A DNA stretch of 64,000 nucleotides. It comes from Streptomyces sp. SID13726 (GTDB lineage: Bacteria; Actinomycetota; Actinomycetes; Streptomycetales; Streptomycetaceae). A program made the position numbers and the translations under genes. The notes beneath the pieces are model-generated. The model saw only the letters and a list, made by a program, of their open reading frames with translations. It was not told the origin of the DNA and searched no databases. The DNA lies in assembly GCF_010548375.1 (NCBI RefSeq), contig NZ_JAAGLY010000008.1, forward strand, positions 248,001 through 312,000. The letters are read 5' to 3'. How positions within the stretch are numbered: the stretch's first letter is position 1; every line of letters starts with the position of its first letter. Shown one piece after another: positions 8,488 to 17,140 of the stretch.

Positions 8488-9266
8488 CCCGCACCGTCGG
8501 CCCGGAGCGCACCGCGGCGCTCGCGCGTACGACGTCGATCTCCATCGAGACGATCGCCGGGACTCAGTGGCCCGTCCGTCTGGCCGAGGCGCTGGATGAT
8601 CTGGACGCGACATGGCAGGAGTCGGCCGAGGTGTGCGCCGACGTCGCCTGGCAGGCCCGCGCGGCCGGGAACAGCGCGCTGGTTCTGCTCGCCCCCGGGG
8701 ACGTCACCGACCCCGGCACCGGGCCGGGCCCGGCCGTCTCGCGGACGTACCGGCACCTCTACCTGAACGCGCTGCACTACGACTTCCGGTGCCGCTCCAT
8801 CGAATCCCTGCTCAACCAGGTGCCGTTGAGCGTGCTGAACGCGGACCCGTACAGCTGGGCGCTGTATGCCTTCGCGCGCCTGGGCCAGTCCCGCTCGGAC
8901 GGTCTGGCCGTGATGGAACAGGTCCTTGGCACCGCATCCGATCATCCCAAGACGCTGCACGTCCTGCTGCACGGGGTGTGGCTGGGCGGCCTGCTTCCCG
9001 GCCGCGCGGACACCCTCCTGGCTCTCGTGGACCGGCTGCCCGACGGCGGCGACGGTGATCCGATCGCGCTGTTCCACACCGCGTCGGCGCTGCGCGCACT
9101 GGGCTGCTACCACCAGGCGCACGCGGCCGTCGAGCGCGCGCTAGAACTCCTGCCGCCGGGCGATCTGGCCGTCCACGCCGACCTGGTGCGCGAACACATC
9201 CTGATCACCGCCGCGTACGACCTGACCCACCACATCCTTCAGCGACGGAGTCCCGACCCGAAGTGA
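8484..9266 (+). CDS. Hypothetical helical protein, 260 aa
   Basis: ATG 8484 in an ATGA overlap. The protein is predominantly helical. Residues about 150-240 contain repeated helix pairs (LHVLLHGVWLGGLL, FHTASALRALGCYHQAHAAVERALELL) reminiscent of TPR repeats, so a scaffold role is possible. There are no catalytic motifs. It overlaps the relaxase-like gene (9263) by four bases, suggesting joint function with it. Confidence 0.65.
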   Translation: MTRTVGPERTAALARTTSISIETIAGTQWPVRLAEALDDLDATWQESAEVCADVAWQARAAGNSALVLLAPGDVTDPGTGPGPAVSRTYRHLYLNALHYDFRCRSIESLLNQVPLSVLNADPYSWALYAFARLGQSRSDGLAVMEQVLGTASDHPKTLHVLLHGVWLGGLLPGRADTLLALVDRLPDGGDGDPIALFHTASALRALGCYHQAHAAVERALELLPPGDLAVHADLVREHILITAAYDLTHHILQRRSPDPK

Positions 9267-10252
9267 TCATCCGTATCCATCCGCGCGAGTTCACGCCCGC
9301 CGAACCGCTCGCCAAGGCCCTCGGCCGGGCGGTCAGTGACCAGGAGGGGCTGACCGAATACACCGTGGTCGCCCACTGGCCGGGGCTGGACTCCTGCACA
9401 CCCGACGGCGAGCACAAGGCTTGGACCGCCGCCGAGTGGGGCGCGTATCTGGACGCCCCCAGCGTGCAGCACCCCGACGCGGCCAGCCCCGAGGACGACA
9501 TCCTCTCCGTCTGGCACGCGGCGGTGTGCCTGCATCCCAGCGACCGCGTGCTCACCGGCCCCGAGTGGTCCGAGATCGCCCACCGGATCGCCCGCGTCGC
9601 GGGCATCCAGCGGCCGGGGGAGGACCGCGGCTGCCGCTGGATCGCCGTCCAGGCGCAGCCTGGCCGCCTTGACCTGCTCGCCAACCTCATCCGCCCGGAC
9701 GGCATCTGGACCGCGCAGCATCCCCGGCTGCCCGCGCTCCTGTCGGCCGAGTGCCGGCGCATCGAGACCGCACTACAGCTGCGCTCTCCGCAGGGCGGCG
9801 GCCCGGATCGCGAGCAGGTGGCCGGGTTCCTGCACCGCGCTGCCGCTCTGGCCGACGCCGCCCCACCCGGCGCTGCCGACGCCACTACCCAACTCGCCGG
9901 GCTGCTGCGGCAGCTCGCCGACGAGCGCACCGGTTCGCTCGCCACCGTGCGCGGCCTTGTCGAGCACGCGGCCCACCGTCTCGACCGCCTGCCGCATGCC
10001 TACGGTCCGGCCGCCGGACACCAACTGGAGCTGATCGCCCGCCGCTTGTACGGCATCCAGCAGGACCTCGACACCGCCGCCCGCGCCCTGCCGCCGGGCG
10101 ACGTCCCCGCGCCGTCGGCCGGCATGACCCGGGCTGAAGCGCACATGGCCGCCCTGCTCGGCGTCGCACCGCCGGCACCGCCTTCCACCCGGATGGCCAC
10201 CAGCCTCGTCACCTCACCTGGCGCACCGGCCCCGACTGGCCCACAGCGCTGA
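9263..10252 (+). CDS. Relaxase-like protein lacking the HUH histidines, 329 aa
   Basis: Overlaps the upstream gene by four bases (GTGA). The order EYTVVAHWPG, ILSVWHAAVCLHPSDRVLT, PEWSEIAHRIARVAGI, CRWIAVQAQPGRLDLLANLI, RPDG follows the layout of actinobacterial MobA-type relaxases, where the last block is normally a His-rich metal site of the form HxDxxHxH. Here that block reads QAQPGRLDLL with no histidine, so nicking activity by the usual mechanism is unlikely. The C-terminal part (from about residue 175) is helical with a Pro/Ala-rich tail ending Gln-Arg. It may be a DNA-binding accessory protein derived from a relaxase. The assignment is by motif layout only. Confidence 0.55.
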   Translation: MIIRIHPREFTPAEPLAKALGRAVSDQEGLTEYTVVAHWPGLDSCTPDGEHKAWTAAEWGAYLDAPSVQHPDAASPEDDILSVWHAAVCLHPSDRVLTGPEWSEIAHRIARVAGIQRPGEDRGCRWIAVQAQPGRLDLLANLIRPDGIWTAQHPRLPALLSAECRRIETALQLRSPQGGGPDREQVAGFLHRAAALADAAPPGAADATTQLAGLLRQLADERTGSLATVRGLVEHAAHRLDRLPHAYGPAAGHQLELIARRLYGIQQDLDTAARALPPGDVPAPSAGMTRAEAHMAALLGVAPPAPPSTRMATSLVTSPGAPAPTGPQR

Positions 10253-10284
10253 ACCCGACCCCTCCCTTTGCTTTCGAGGAGACC

Positions 10285-11043
10285 ATGCACGACCCCACCC
10301 CCGACACCACGCTCGGCTCCTTCGCCGCCGTCCTCGCCGGCGAACTGCCGGGCGCCTGGACCAGCACCTATCACCCGGTCCCCGGCGGCGGGAGCGACCA
10401 TGACGCCCTCACCGACCGGGTGTGGGACATGAACGACGTCGCCGATGCCCTGGCCCGTCACACCGTGGACCGCTGCGCCGTGCTGACCCGAGACGACGGC
10501 ACCCAGTTGTTCGTCACCGGCCGACCCGGACCCGGCGAGGGATACCTGATCGCCGCCATGGCCCCCGCCGACACACCGGCCGAGGCGTTCCGTGGCGTCC
10601 GCGAGCCCGACGGCATCACGGTGGCCGCCGATCCGTTCAGCGCCGCCGAGGACATCCACTACGACCTGCTGCCCCGCTACGACAAGGCCCTCGCCCAGGT
10701 CCGCGCCAACGCCGCCCTCCTCCCCGCCTCATCGGCTGCCGAACCAGACCACGTGGTGATGACCTGGTCCGACGGCACGCTCGTCGTCGCCAGGCCCGAC
10801 CACGACGACATCGCCCAGGCCCTGACCGACCACGGCTTCACCCTCGACGCACCACGGGGCCAATTCGTGCTCTCCGGTGACGACTCCGCACGCCAGGCCG
10901 CCTCCGTCCGAGCCGCCGGACAGCGCCTGTCCGAGCTGGGCGTCGGCGTCGTCCTGCGCAATCCGCCGGCCCGGCCCGCCCCGGGCACCACTACGGCAGC
11001 GCCTCCGAGCCCGCCGGTGACAGCCCCGCACCGCGCCCGCTGA
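10285..11043 (+). CDS. Hypothetical protein, 252 aa
   Basis: ATG 10285 follows GAGGAG at about four bases. It is an acidic two-part protein. Residues 1-140 include DRVWDMNDVADAL and a beta segment RCAVLTRDDGTQLFVTG. Residues 150-230 form a second small unit (VVMTWSDGTLVVARPDHDDI). The tail is Pro/Thr-rich and ends His-Arg-Ala-Arg. No family recognised. Confidence 0.65.
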   Translation: MHDPTPDTTLGSFAAVLAGELPGAWTSTYHPVPGGGSDHDALTDRVWDMNDVADALARHTVDRCAVLTRDDGTQLFVTGRPGPGEGYLIAAMAPADTPAEAFRGVREPDGITVAADPFSAAEDIHYDLLPRYDKALAQVRANAALLPASSAAEPDHVVMTWSDGTLVVARPDHDDIAQALTDHGFTLDAPRGQFVLSGDDSARQAASVRAAGQRLSELGVGVVLRNPPARPAPGTTTAAPPSPPVTAPHRAR

Positions 11044-11068
11044 CCCGCTGCCCCGTACGTGGGAAACC

Positions 11069-11474
11069 GTGCCGACGACGAAGGAACCGACGTCGAGATC
11101 ACATCCGGGCACTGACCGACACGGTCACGCAGACACCCCCACCGGCGAGCCCGGGGGACTGCTGGTCCTGCCCGACAGCCTCGGCTTCGAACGCAACACC
11201 CTGCAGACGGCCGGGCCCGCCCACTTCACCGGGGCTGACAAGCGGGAGCTTGCCTCCAGCGCCGTTCCCGCACTGCTCGTGGCCGGACACCTGGTCAACG
11301 TCACCGATACCGTCTGGAACCCCACCGCGGGCCGGAAGGCCGCCCAGGCGGTGCGCCGGCAGCCCAGCACCGCAGCGGTGCCCATGCCCCCCCCTGCCCC
11401 GCGCTCTCGCCGTACGCGCTGGCCACCGCGCCGGCCCCGCACGGGGCCGACCCCGCCCCCGTCTGGAGTCTTCC
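11069..11474 (+). pseudogene. Hypothetical protein, frame disturbed at a C8 run
   Basis: From GTG 11069 a well-biased frame encodes LLVLPDSLGFERNTLQTAG and VPALLVAGHLVNVTDTVWN up to about 11385. It then enters a run of eight C (11387-11394), after which third-position GC bias moves to another frame (SPYALATAPAPHGADPAPVW) while the original frame stays open but looks non-coding. No convincing stop marks the gene end, so the 3' limit given is where the next gene begins. Function unknown. Confidence 0.45.
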
Positions 11475-11696
11475 GTCACCCGAGAGACCGACCCCACGCC
11501 ACCACCCATCGCTACCGACCGCATGCCCCGCCTGGCCACCGCCCTCTTCCGCCGCTACCTGCGCGCCGTCACCGCCGGCAGCCGAACCCGGCCCCACTTG
11601 CTGGCCGGCGGGCGTCCCGAGGCCGCCCTCTACGAAGCACGCCGACGGGACCTGTTCCTCCTCGGCGCCAGCCACCGCCCCCGCCACCACGACTGA
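11475..11696 (+). CDS. Small basic hypothetical protein, 57-73 aa
   Basis: A coding-like frame includes MPRLATALFRRYLRAV from ATG 11523, which has no ribosome binding site. Extending upstream, GTC 11475 stands six bases after TGGAG (11464-11468), the same spacing as the other non-standard starts here, so a 73-aa product is possible. Arg-rich, function unknown. Confidence 0.45.
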   Translation, partial: VTRETDPTPPPIATDRMPRLATALFRRYLRAVTAGSRTRPHLLAGGRPEAALYEARRRDLFLLGASHRPRHHD

Positions 11697-11725
11697 CCGC
11701 CCCACCAGGCAAGTTCAGGAGGCTC

Positions 11726-12118
11726 ATGACCGACCTTCCGCCCTTCTACTCCCTGCGGCTCGCTGACGACATCGCCCTCCAACTCGGCCTGCTCACCCAG
11801 CTCTTGGCTGCGTCGTCGGAGCGGGAGGCCGCTCATGTCCTCAGTCGTGTCCTCGACTACGACGAGGGCCTGCTCGGACGAGTCACGGAACTGGTCGCCA
11901 CCGGGTCACGCTTCGCCCAGGACCGCTCTCAGCGTGGCGTCCTGCCTCCCGAGGTGTGGCTGGCCCTGGGACGCGCTGCCAACGAACTGAACACCGTGGG
12001 CGCGGACTTGAGCGAGCACACCGGCACGATCAAGCAACTCACCGAGCCCGCCGCAACACCCCCCAGCCAGGCCACGAGGCCCGCCGGATCAGCGATGGTC
12101 GTCAGGCGGCACCGGTGA
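11726..12118 (+). CDS. Hypothetical protein, 130 aa
   Basis: ATG 11726 has a strong CAGGAGG (11716-11722) four bases upstream. The protein is helical (ADDIALQLGLLTQLLAAS, LDYDEGLLGRVTELVATG) with a Pro-rich tail ending Arg-Arg-His-Arg. It overlaps the DUF317 gene by GTGA. No family recognised. Confidence 0.65.
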   Translation: MTDLPPFYSLRLADDIALQLGLLTQLLAASSEREAAHVLSRVLDYDEGLLGRVTELVATGSRFAQDRSQRGVLPPEVWLALGRAANELNTVGADLSEHTGTIKQLTEPAATPPSQATRPAGSAMVVRRHR

Positions 12119-12909
12119 GACAGAACAAGCAGTGGGCCACCTCGGGCCCCGGTCAACAGGCGCAGCAGCACTACCTCGTCGAGCCCCGTCATCTCGCCGG
12201 CGGCGGCGACCTGCGCCACGTCACCGAGTATCTGCGCGCCTCGGGGTGGAAGGACAAGTCCAAGACCGGCGGCCCCCTGGTCTTCGACAGCCCGGACAAG
12301 TCCGTGCGCATCGGCTACGACCCGTACGCCCAGCCCGGCGGCTGGACCATCAGCGGCAAGCAGACCGCGCACCAGCAGGCATGGCACGCCACCTTCAGCC
12401 AGCACACGCCGGTCGAAATCGTCGCCGGTCTCACCGACACCCTGTCCACCGCACCCACGGCGCACGCCCCCAACGTGTGGCAGCCCCTGCTGCAGCGGGG
12501 CTGGAAAACCCAACAAGGCCAGCACTTCACCGCCCGCAGCCCGGACGACAACGCCTTCGTCCGCTTCCACCAGGCCAGCCCCGGCCAAGCCCACTGGTGG
12601 GCCGGCGCCCGCAACGAACACGGCCGCCTGTGGGAAGCAACGTTCACGGCGACCACTCCCCTGCAGCTGGTGCAGGCGTTCAGCGCGGCGCTCGCGGACC
12701 CGCAGCCGGTGATGCGCCCCCTCGGGCACATCCCGCCCTCGCAGCGGATCCGCACCACCTCCGTGTCCGTGTTGCCCTCCCAGCTCGCCGCCTGGCAGCA
12801 GGCCCGCACGGGCGCAGCCCGCGCCGCCGCCTGGGCCCGGTACGCCACCACCCGCCCACGGTCCGCCACCGCAGGCCCGTACACCGCGGCGGGCGGGCGC
12901 CGCCGTTGA
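12115..12909 (+). CDS. DUF317 family protein, 264 aa
   Basis: GTG 12115 in a GTGA overlap. Two DUF317-type units are visible: YLVEPRHLAGGGDLRHVTEYL with GWTISGKQ and QHTPVEIVAGLTDTL, then the second unit with WQPLLQRGWKT, WWAGARNE and TTPLQLVQAFSAAL. DUF317 proteins are almost confined to Streptomyces and occur in multicopy families in accessory DNA, with no established role. This is one of four in the block (also 13671, 18781 and the broken 23786). The tail ends Gly-Arg-Arg-Arg. Confidence 0.8.
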   Translation: MRQNKQWATSGPGQQAQQHYLVEPRHLAGGGDLRHVTEYLRASGWKDKSKTGGPLVFDSPDKSVRIGYDPYAQPGGWTISGKQTAHQQAWHATFSQHTPVEIVAGLTDTLSTAPTAHAPNVWQPLLQRGWKTQQGQHFTARSPDDNAFVRFHQASPGQAHWWAGARNEHGRLWEATFTATTPLQLVQAFSAALADPQPVMRPLGHIPPSQRIRTTSVSVLPSQLAAWQQARTGAARAAAWARYATTRPRSATAGPYTAAGGRRR

Positions 12910-13002
12910 CGCACCGCCCCACCGCGACGCTTCCCCAATTCCTGTGAGAGCCAAGGATGTTCACCACCGACCTGGCCTGCGCCGACAGCATCACTGCGGA
13001 AG

Positions 13003-13023
13003 TTGTCCACAGCTCTGTCCACA
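13003..13023 (+). promoter_or_regulatory. Two tandem DnaA-box-like 9-mers
   Basis: TTGTCCACA (13003-13011) and CTGTCCACA (13015-13023) are directly repeated, 12 bases apart start to start, in the 168-base gap between the genes at 12115 and 13078. TTGTCCACA is the Streptomyces DnaA-box consensus. A spurious small frame from ATG 12957 runs across it. Confidence 0.5.
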
Positions 13024-13077
13024 GCCCCGACCCCGTCGGCGGGCCCTACTGCCCGGTCAACCTCCCGCCACTGACCT

Positions 13078-13674
13078 GTGAGGATCCTCCCGATCTCCTT
13101 CGACCATTCCGCTCACCGCGACTTCCTGCGCCACCTCGACGCGTTCCTCCGCGACAGCGAGCAGATCCTCACCGCGTGGGACGCCTACTCCGAGGAACAC
13201 ACCGACCTCGACGGCTGGCCCTACGACGATGACGCCTACGGTCTGCGCCAACGCCGGCGCGACGCCGACACCGCCGAGGCGTTCGAGACCGTACGTGCCG
13301 GCGCCCGTCACCTGCTGGCCACGGCCGACACGCAGCTGCCCCGCCTGCCGCCCGTCTCGGTCCAGGCCCACTGGGGCTACCGGCTCGGCGTCCTGCACAG
13401 CGCGCTCGACCGGCTCGACGCCCTGTACGAACAATGGCTAGCCACCCGTGACAGCCTCCCCCTCGGCGCCCGTCCCGGCACTCCCGCCTTCGACTCCGCG
13501 CTCGCCGAGCATCACGCCGAGTGCTGGAGCCATCTCGACGACTGGGCCACCCACGGCCACGTCCTCGGTGACATCAACACCGCCGCCCAGTACGCCCCGT
13601 CGCCCCTGGCACCACCACCCGCCACGATGGCCGTTCTCCCCGCACCCGGCCCGACCCACACCGTGCGCCGGTGA
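13078..13674 (+). CDS. Hypothetical protein, 198 aa
   Basis: GTG 13078 start. Helical, acidic protein (HRDFLRHLDAFLRDSEQILTAW shortened here to its first 20 residues: HRDFLRHLDAFLRDSEQILT) with aromatic-rich HWGYRLGVLHSALDRL in the middle and a Pro-rich tail ending Thr-Val-Arg-Arg. No domain recognised. It overlaps the DUF317 gene at 13671 by four bases. Confidence 0.65.
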   Translation: MRILPISFDHSAHRDFLRHLDAFLRDSEQILTAWDAYSEEHTDLDGWPYDDDAYGLRQRRRDADTAEAFETVRAGARHLLATADTQLPRLPPVSVQAHWGYRLGVLHSALDRLDALYEQWLATRDSLPLGARPGTPAFDSALAEHHAECWSHLDDWATHGHVLGDINTAAQYAPSPLAPPPATMAVLPAPGPTHTVRR

Positions 13675-14435
13675 GCACGCCCTCCACTCCTCCCCTCTCG
13701 AACACCAAAGGTGACGGCACCTCGTTGAGTGAGCATCCCGCTCCTGTCCCCCATGTCCTGGTCTCCCCACGCCACCTCGCCGGTGCCGGCGACCGGAGCC
13801 TGGTCACCACGCACCTGCGCGATCACGGATGGCGTGAGGTGTCCACGCCCGCCGATCTGCGTACCGACCTCGAAAGCCCCGACGCCACCATGCGCCTGTG
13901 CCTGGAGCTGGATCCAGAACGGTCCTGGTGGACCGTGCTCGGCGCACCACACGACGGCGGCCTGTGGCACGCCACCTTCCAGGCCCGTACCCCCGCCGAG
14001 ATGATCCTTGCCTTCGCCCAGGCCCTGACCCACCCCGACGAGGTGCCCGGCAGCGACCCCTTCCACGTGCTGCACGACGCCGGCTGGACCCGGCCCGTCG
14101 TCAACCGCCTCCACCAGCCTCACTACAAGCGGGAGTCACCGGAGGGGTACCTCGTCTGGGACCTGCGCCGCGACGAGGACGTCATCGGCTGGCACGTGCG
14201 CTCCCGCATCCACGGAACACCCATGTGGTCCGCGGCGCTCAGCACCCACACCCCGCTGCCGGCCGTCACCGCGTTCGCGGCGGCCCTGGCCGACTCCGAG
14301 CCGCTGCCCCGCGCACCCAGCTCCGTCCCGCTCGAAACCCTCAAGCTCATGTCCCGCAGATCGGCGGCCACCTCAACACCCCTCTCGGTGCTGCCGGTTG
14401 GGCAGCGCCCCTCCCCCGCGCTGCGCAACCGGTAG
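13671..14435 (+). CDS. DUF317 family protein, 254 aa
   Basis: GTG 13671 overlaps the previous stop. The DUF317 hallmarks are VLVSPRHLAGAGD near residue 30, WWTVLGAPHDGGLWHATF and RTPAEMILAFAQALTHP in the first unit, then FHVLHDAGWTRP, HVRSRIHGTPMWSAALS and THTPLPAVTAFAAALAD in the second. The family role is unknown. It ends Leu-Arg-Asn-Arg and is followed directly by the coupling-protein gene. Confidence 0.8.
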   Translation: MSTPSTPPLSNTKGDGTSLSEHPAPVPHVLVSPRHLAGAGDRSLVTTHLRDHGWREVSTPADLRTDLESPDATMRLCLELDPERSWWTVLGAPHDGGLWHATFQARTPAEMILAFAQALTHPDEVPGSDPFHVLHDAGWTRPVVNRLHQPHYKRESPEGYLVWDLRRDEDVIGWHVRSRIHGTPMWSAALSTHTPLPAVTAFAAALADSEPLPRAPSSVPLETLKLMSRRSAATSTPLSVLPVGQRPSPALRNR

Positions 14436-14475
14436 CCGCTGTGTCCCTGCCCCCTCGCAGTACTGGATCTTCGCC

Positions 14476-16257
14476 CTGTCCCACCCCGCCTCCAAGAGCA
14501 CCGACGGCTACGACCTCGCCTTCAAACTCCTGATCGGCGCCCTGTGCGTCGCCGTTCCCCTGTCCCATCTCGCCTGGCTGGGCGGGAACATCGCCGCCTG
14601 GGCCACCGGCACCACCTCGGCGCCGTACCAGCCGGTCACCGCGCTGCTCCATCCCGAACAGCTCTGGCCCCACACGGGGGAAACACCCCTGCTGATCGGC
14701 GCGCGTATCAGCCCACTCGTCCTCGGACTCGCCGCCGCAGCCGCTCTCGTGTGGAGCCGGCACCAGAACCGAGGCGGAGGCCGGAAGAAGATCACGGGTA
14801 TGGCCAAGGCCCGGGACATCGAGCCCCTGATGGCCAAGGCGATCACCGCCAAGGCTCGTTCCCTGCGCCCGAGCCTGAAGAACACCAAGCACCCGGCCGC
14901 CTGTGACACCGGCGTCCTCCTCGGCAACCTGCAGGGCACCCGTCACGAGGTCCGCATGGGCTACGAGGACGTGGCCGTCGCGATCATGGCTCCCCGGTCC
15001 GGCAAGACCACCAGCCTCGCGATCCCCTCCATCCTGGCAGCGCCCGGCCCGGTCGTTCTGACCTCCAACAAGGCCGCCGGCGACGCCTACACCGCGACGC
15101 TGGACGCCCGTGCAACGGTGGGACAGGTGTGGTCGATGGACCCCCAGCAGATCGCGCACGCCGAGCACCGGATGTGGTGGAATCCGCTGGCCGACGCCAC
15201 CACCCTCGACGGCGCGGGCCGGCTCGCCGGTCACTTCCTGGCCGCCTCGGTGGACGCCTCCCAGCAGGGCGACTTCTGGTCCAAAGCCGGATCCAACATC
15301 CTCGCCCAGCTCTTCCTCGCCGCCGCCCTGGACGAGCGCCCCATCACCGACGTCATGCAGTGGCTCGCGTTCCCCGCCGACCGCACCCCGCTGGACATCC
15401 TGCGCGACCACCGCTTCACCGCTGTCGCCGCCCAGCTCAAGGGCACCGTCGAAGGACCACCCGAGACCAGGGACGGGATCTACGAGACCGCCCGCCAGTA
15501 CGCGGCCGCCCTCCTGAACAGCGAGATCGCCCGCTGGGTCACCCCGCAGAACGACGTCCCCGAGTTCCGTCCCTCCTCGTTCGTCGCCTCCAGCGACACG
15601 CTCTACCTGCTGAGCAAGGACGGCGGCGGTGGAGCGTCCGCGTTGATCGCGGCGTGCGCGGACTCCGTGATGCGGGCGGCGACCGCCCGGGCCGAGCGCG
15701 TCGGCGGACGCCTCGATCCGCCGATGCTCGCGATCCTCGACGAGGCCGCCAACGTCTGCCGCATCAGTGATCTCCCCGACCTGTACAGCCACTTGGGCTC
15801 ACGCGGGATCATCCCGATCACGATCCTGCAGTCCTACCGCCAAGGCCAGAAGGTGTGGGGCGACGCGGGCATGGACGCGATGTGGTCCGCGAGCACCGTC
15901 AAGGTCATCGGGTCCGGCATCGACGACCCCGACTTCGCCGACAAGCTCTCCCGCCTCATCGGCGACCACGACGTCGAGACCACCTCCACCTCGACCTCCG
16001 ACTCGGGAAAATCGACGTCGGTGTCGACGCGGCAGGAGCGGATCCTGCCCGCGGACGCGATCCGCGCCCTGCCCAAGGGCACCGCCCTAGTCTTCGCCAC
16101 CGGACTGCGCGCCGCCATGCTCGACCTGCGCCCCTGGTACGCGGAGCCCGGCGCCGACGATCTGGCCACCGCCTCCGCGCGGGCGTCGCAGGCGATCACC
16201 GCCCGCGCCGTGGCCAAGCACGCACCGACGCAGTCCGACTTCGGGAAGGCAGCGTGA
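14476..16257 (+). CDS. VirD4/TraG-type conjugative coupling ATPase
   Basis: A protein of about 593 aa. An N-terminal membrane region (LAFKLLIGALCVAVPL, then IGARISPLVLGLAAAAALVW) is followed by Walker A APRSGKTT near residue 172, PVVLTSNKAAGDA, Walker B MLAILDEAAN near 416 and ITILQSYRQGQKVWG. This is the arrangement of type IV coupling proteins that deliver relaxosomes or effectors to a type IV secretion channel. The start is uncertain: TTG 14398 is the longest option but lies within the upstream gene and has no binding site. CTG 14476 (CTG-TCC, 8 bases after GGA) fits the first membrane segment. No VirB4-like ATPase is in the window. Confidence 0.85.
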   Translation: MSHPASKSTDGYDLAFKLLIGALCVAVPLSHLAWLGGNIAAWATGTTSAPYQPVTALLHPEQLWPHTGETPLLIGARISPLVLGLAAAAALVWSRHQNRGGGRKKITGMAKARDIEPLMAKAITAKARSLRPSLKNTKHPAACDTGVLLGNLQGTRHEVRMGYEDVAVAIMAPRSGKTTSLAIPSILAAPGPVVLTSNKAAGDAYTATLDARATVGQVWSMDPQQIAHAEHRMWWNPLADATTLDGAGRLAGHFLAASVDASQQGDFWSKAGSNILAQLFLAAALDERPITDVMQWLAFPADRTPLDILRDHRFTAVAAQLKGTVEGPPETRDGIYETARQYAAALLNSEIARWVTPQNDVPEFRPSSFVASSDTLYLLSKDGGGGASALIAACADSVMRAATARAERVGGRLDPPMLAILDEAANVCRISDLPDLYSHLGSRGIIPITILQSYRQGQKVWGDAGMDAMWSASTVKVIGSGIDDPDFADKLSRLIGDHDVETTSTSTSDSGKSTSVSTRQERILPADAIRALPKGTALVFATGLRAAMLDLRPWYAEPGADDLATASARASQAITARAVAKHAPTQSDFGKAA

Positions 16258-16736
16258 GCGACGTCCGACTGCACCTGGTGCCGGTCCGCTCCCGGGACGC
16301 GAAGGACTTCGTACGCGCCTGGCACCGCCACCACCCGCCGCCCGCCGGGCAGATCTTCGCCGTCGGAGCCGCCGACGCGACCGGCACGCTGCACGCAGTG
16401 GCCATCATCGGCCGGCCGGTGGCCCGTCACCTCGACGACGACGCCACCCTCGAAGTCACCCGCACCGCCAGCGACGGCGCACGCAACGCGAACTCCTTGT
16501 TGTACGGGGCAGCCTGGCGCGCGGCCAAAGCCCTCGGACACCGGCGGTTGATCACCTACGCGCAGGACGGCGAGAGCGGCGCATCCCTACGCGGCGCGTG
16601 ATGGCGCACCATCGCCGCCCGCCCCCGCGCCGACCGCGGCAACGACCACGTCGCCCGCTTCCTGTGGCAAGCCCCCACAACCCCCTGCCCGGAGACACCC
16701 TGCACACCTACGAACCCGCCGACCTCGACGACATGA
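16254..16736 (+). pseudogene. XF1762-like protein interrupted by an in-frame TGA
   Basis: GTG 16254 overlaps the coupling-protein stop. The protein reads VPVRSRDAKDFVRAWHRHH, FAVGAADATGTLHAVAIIG, ATLEVTRTASDGARNANSLL, YAQDGESGASLRGA, matching the acetyltransferase-like XF1762 family. TGA at 16599-16601 stops it at residue 115, yet the same frame continues with the expected family sequence WRTIAARP and DRGNDHVARFLWQAP to TGA 16734. Homologues, as I recall, have Gly at the stop position (GAGWR). It is either a nonsense mutation or a recoded stop. Confidence 0.65.
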
Positions 16737-17140
16737 CCCAGCTCCACGCCGTAGACGCCGTGATCGCCGACCTGCGCGACCACCGCATCACCGTGGACCG
16801 CACCGGCCTGTTCAACGCCACCCGGCACATCGGCCTCCTGTGCCATCTGACCACCAGGATGGCCTCCGATGCCCAATACCAGATCAGCTCGACCGTCGAC
16901 GGCGTCCTTCCGGCCGAGGACCTCGCCGCTGGCGCCGGCCACCTTGGGCGGGCCATCGCCCACTACACCCTGGCATTCGCCCCGCTCACCGCCCTTACCC
17001 AGCTGGGCACGCAGGCCGCACTCCAGCAGCAGGTCGACGCGATCGACCACCACAGCCAGCTGCGCGTCCACCTCGGCGATGCCGGGCGGGCCCTGGCCGC
17101 GGCCGTGGCGAAGGGCTCATCCGTACCGCGCCGCTCATGA
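16700..17140 (+). CDS. Hypothetical helical protein, 135-146 aa
   Basis: CTG 16700 stands five bases after GGAG (16691-16694). ATG 16733 is the first conventional start but has no binding site. The protein is helical (LHAVDAVIADLRDHRITVDR, YTLAFAPLTALTQLGTQAAL) and ends Val-Pro-Arg-Arg-Ser. It may be related to the N-terminal part of the following winged-helix proteins. ATGA overlap with the next gene. Confidence 0.6.
   Translation: MHTYEPADLDDMTQLHAVDAVIADLRDHRITVDRTGLFNATRHIGLLCHLTTRMASDAQYQISSTVDGVLPAEDLAAGAGHLGRAIAHYTLAFAPLTALTQLGTQAALQQQVDAIDHHSQLRVHLGDAGRALAAAVAKGSSVPRRS

Noticed and set aside
12957..13232. Small + strand ORF across the DnaA-box-like sites
   Set aside because: The frame runs into the next gene in the wrong phase and loses coding bias after about 40 codons.
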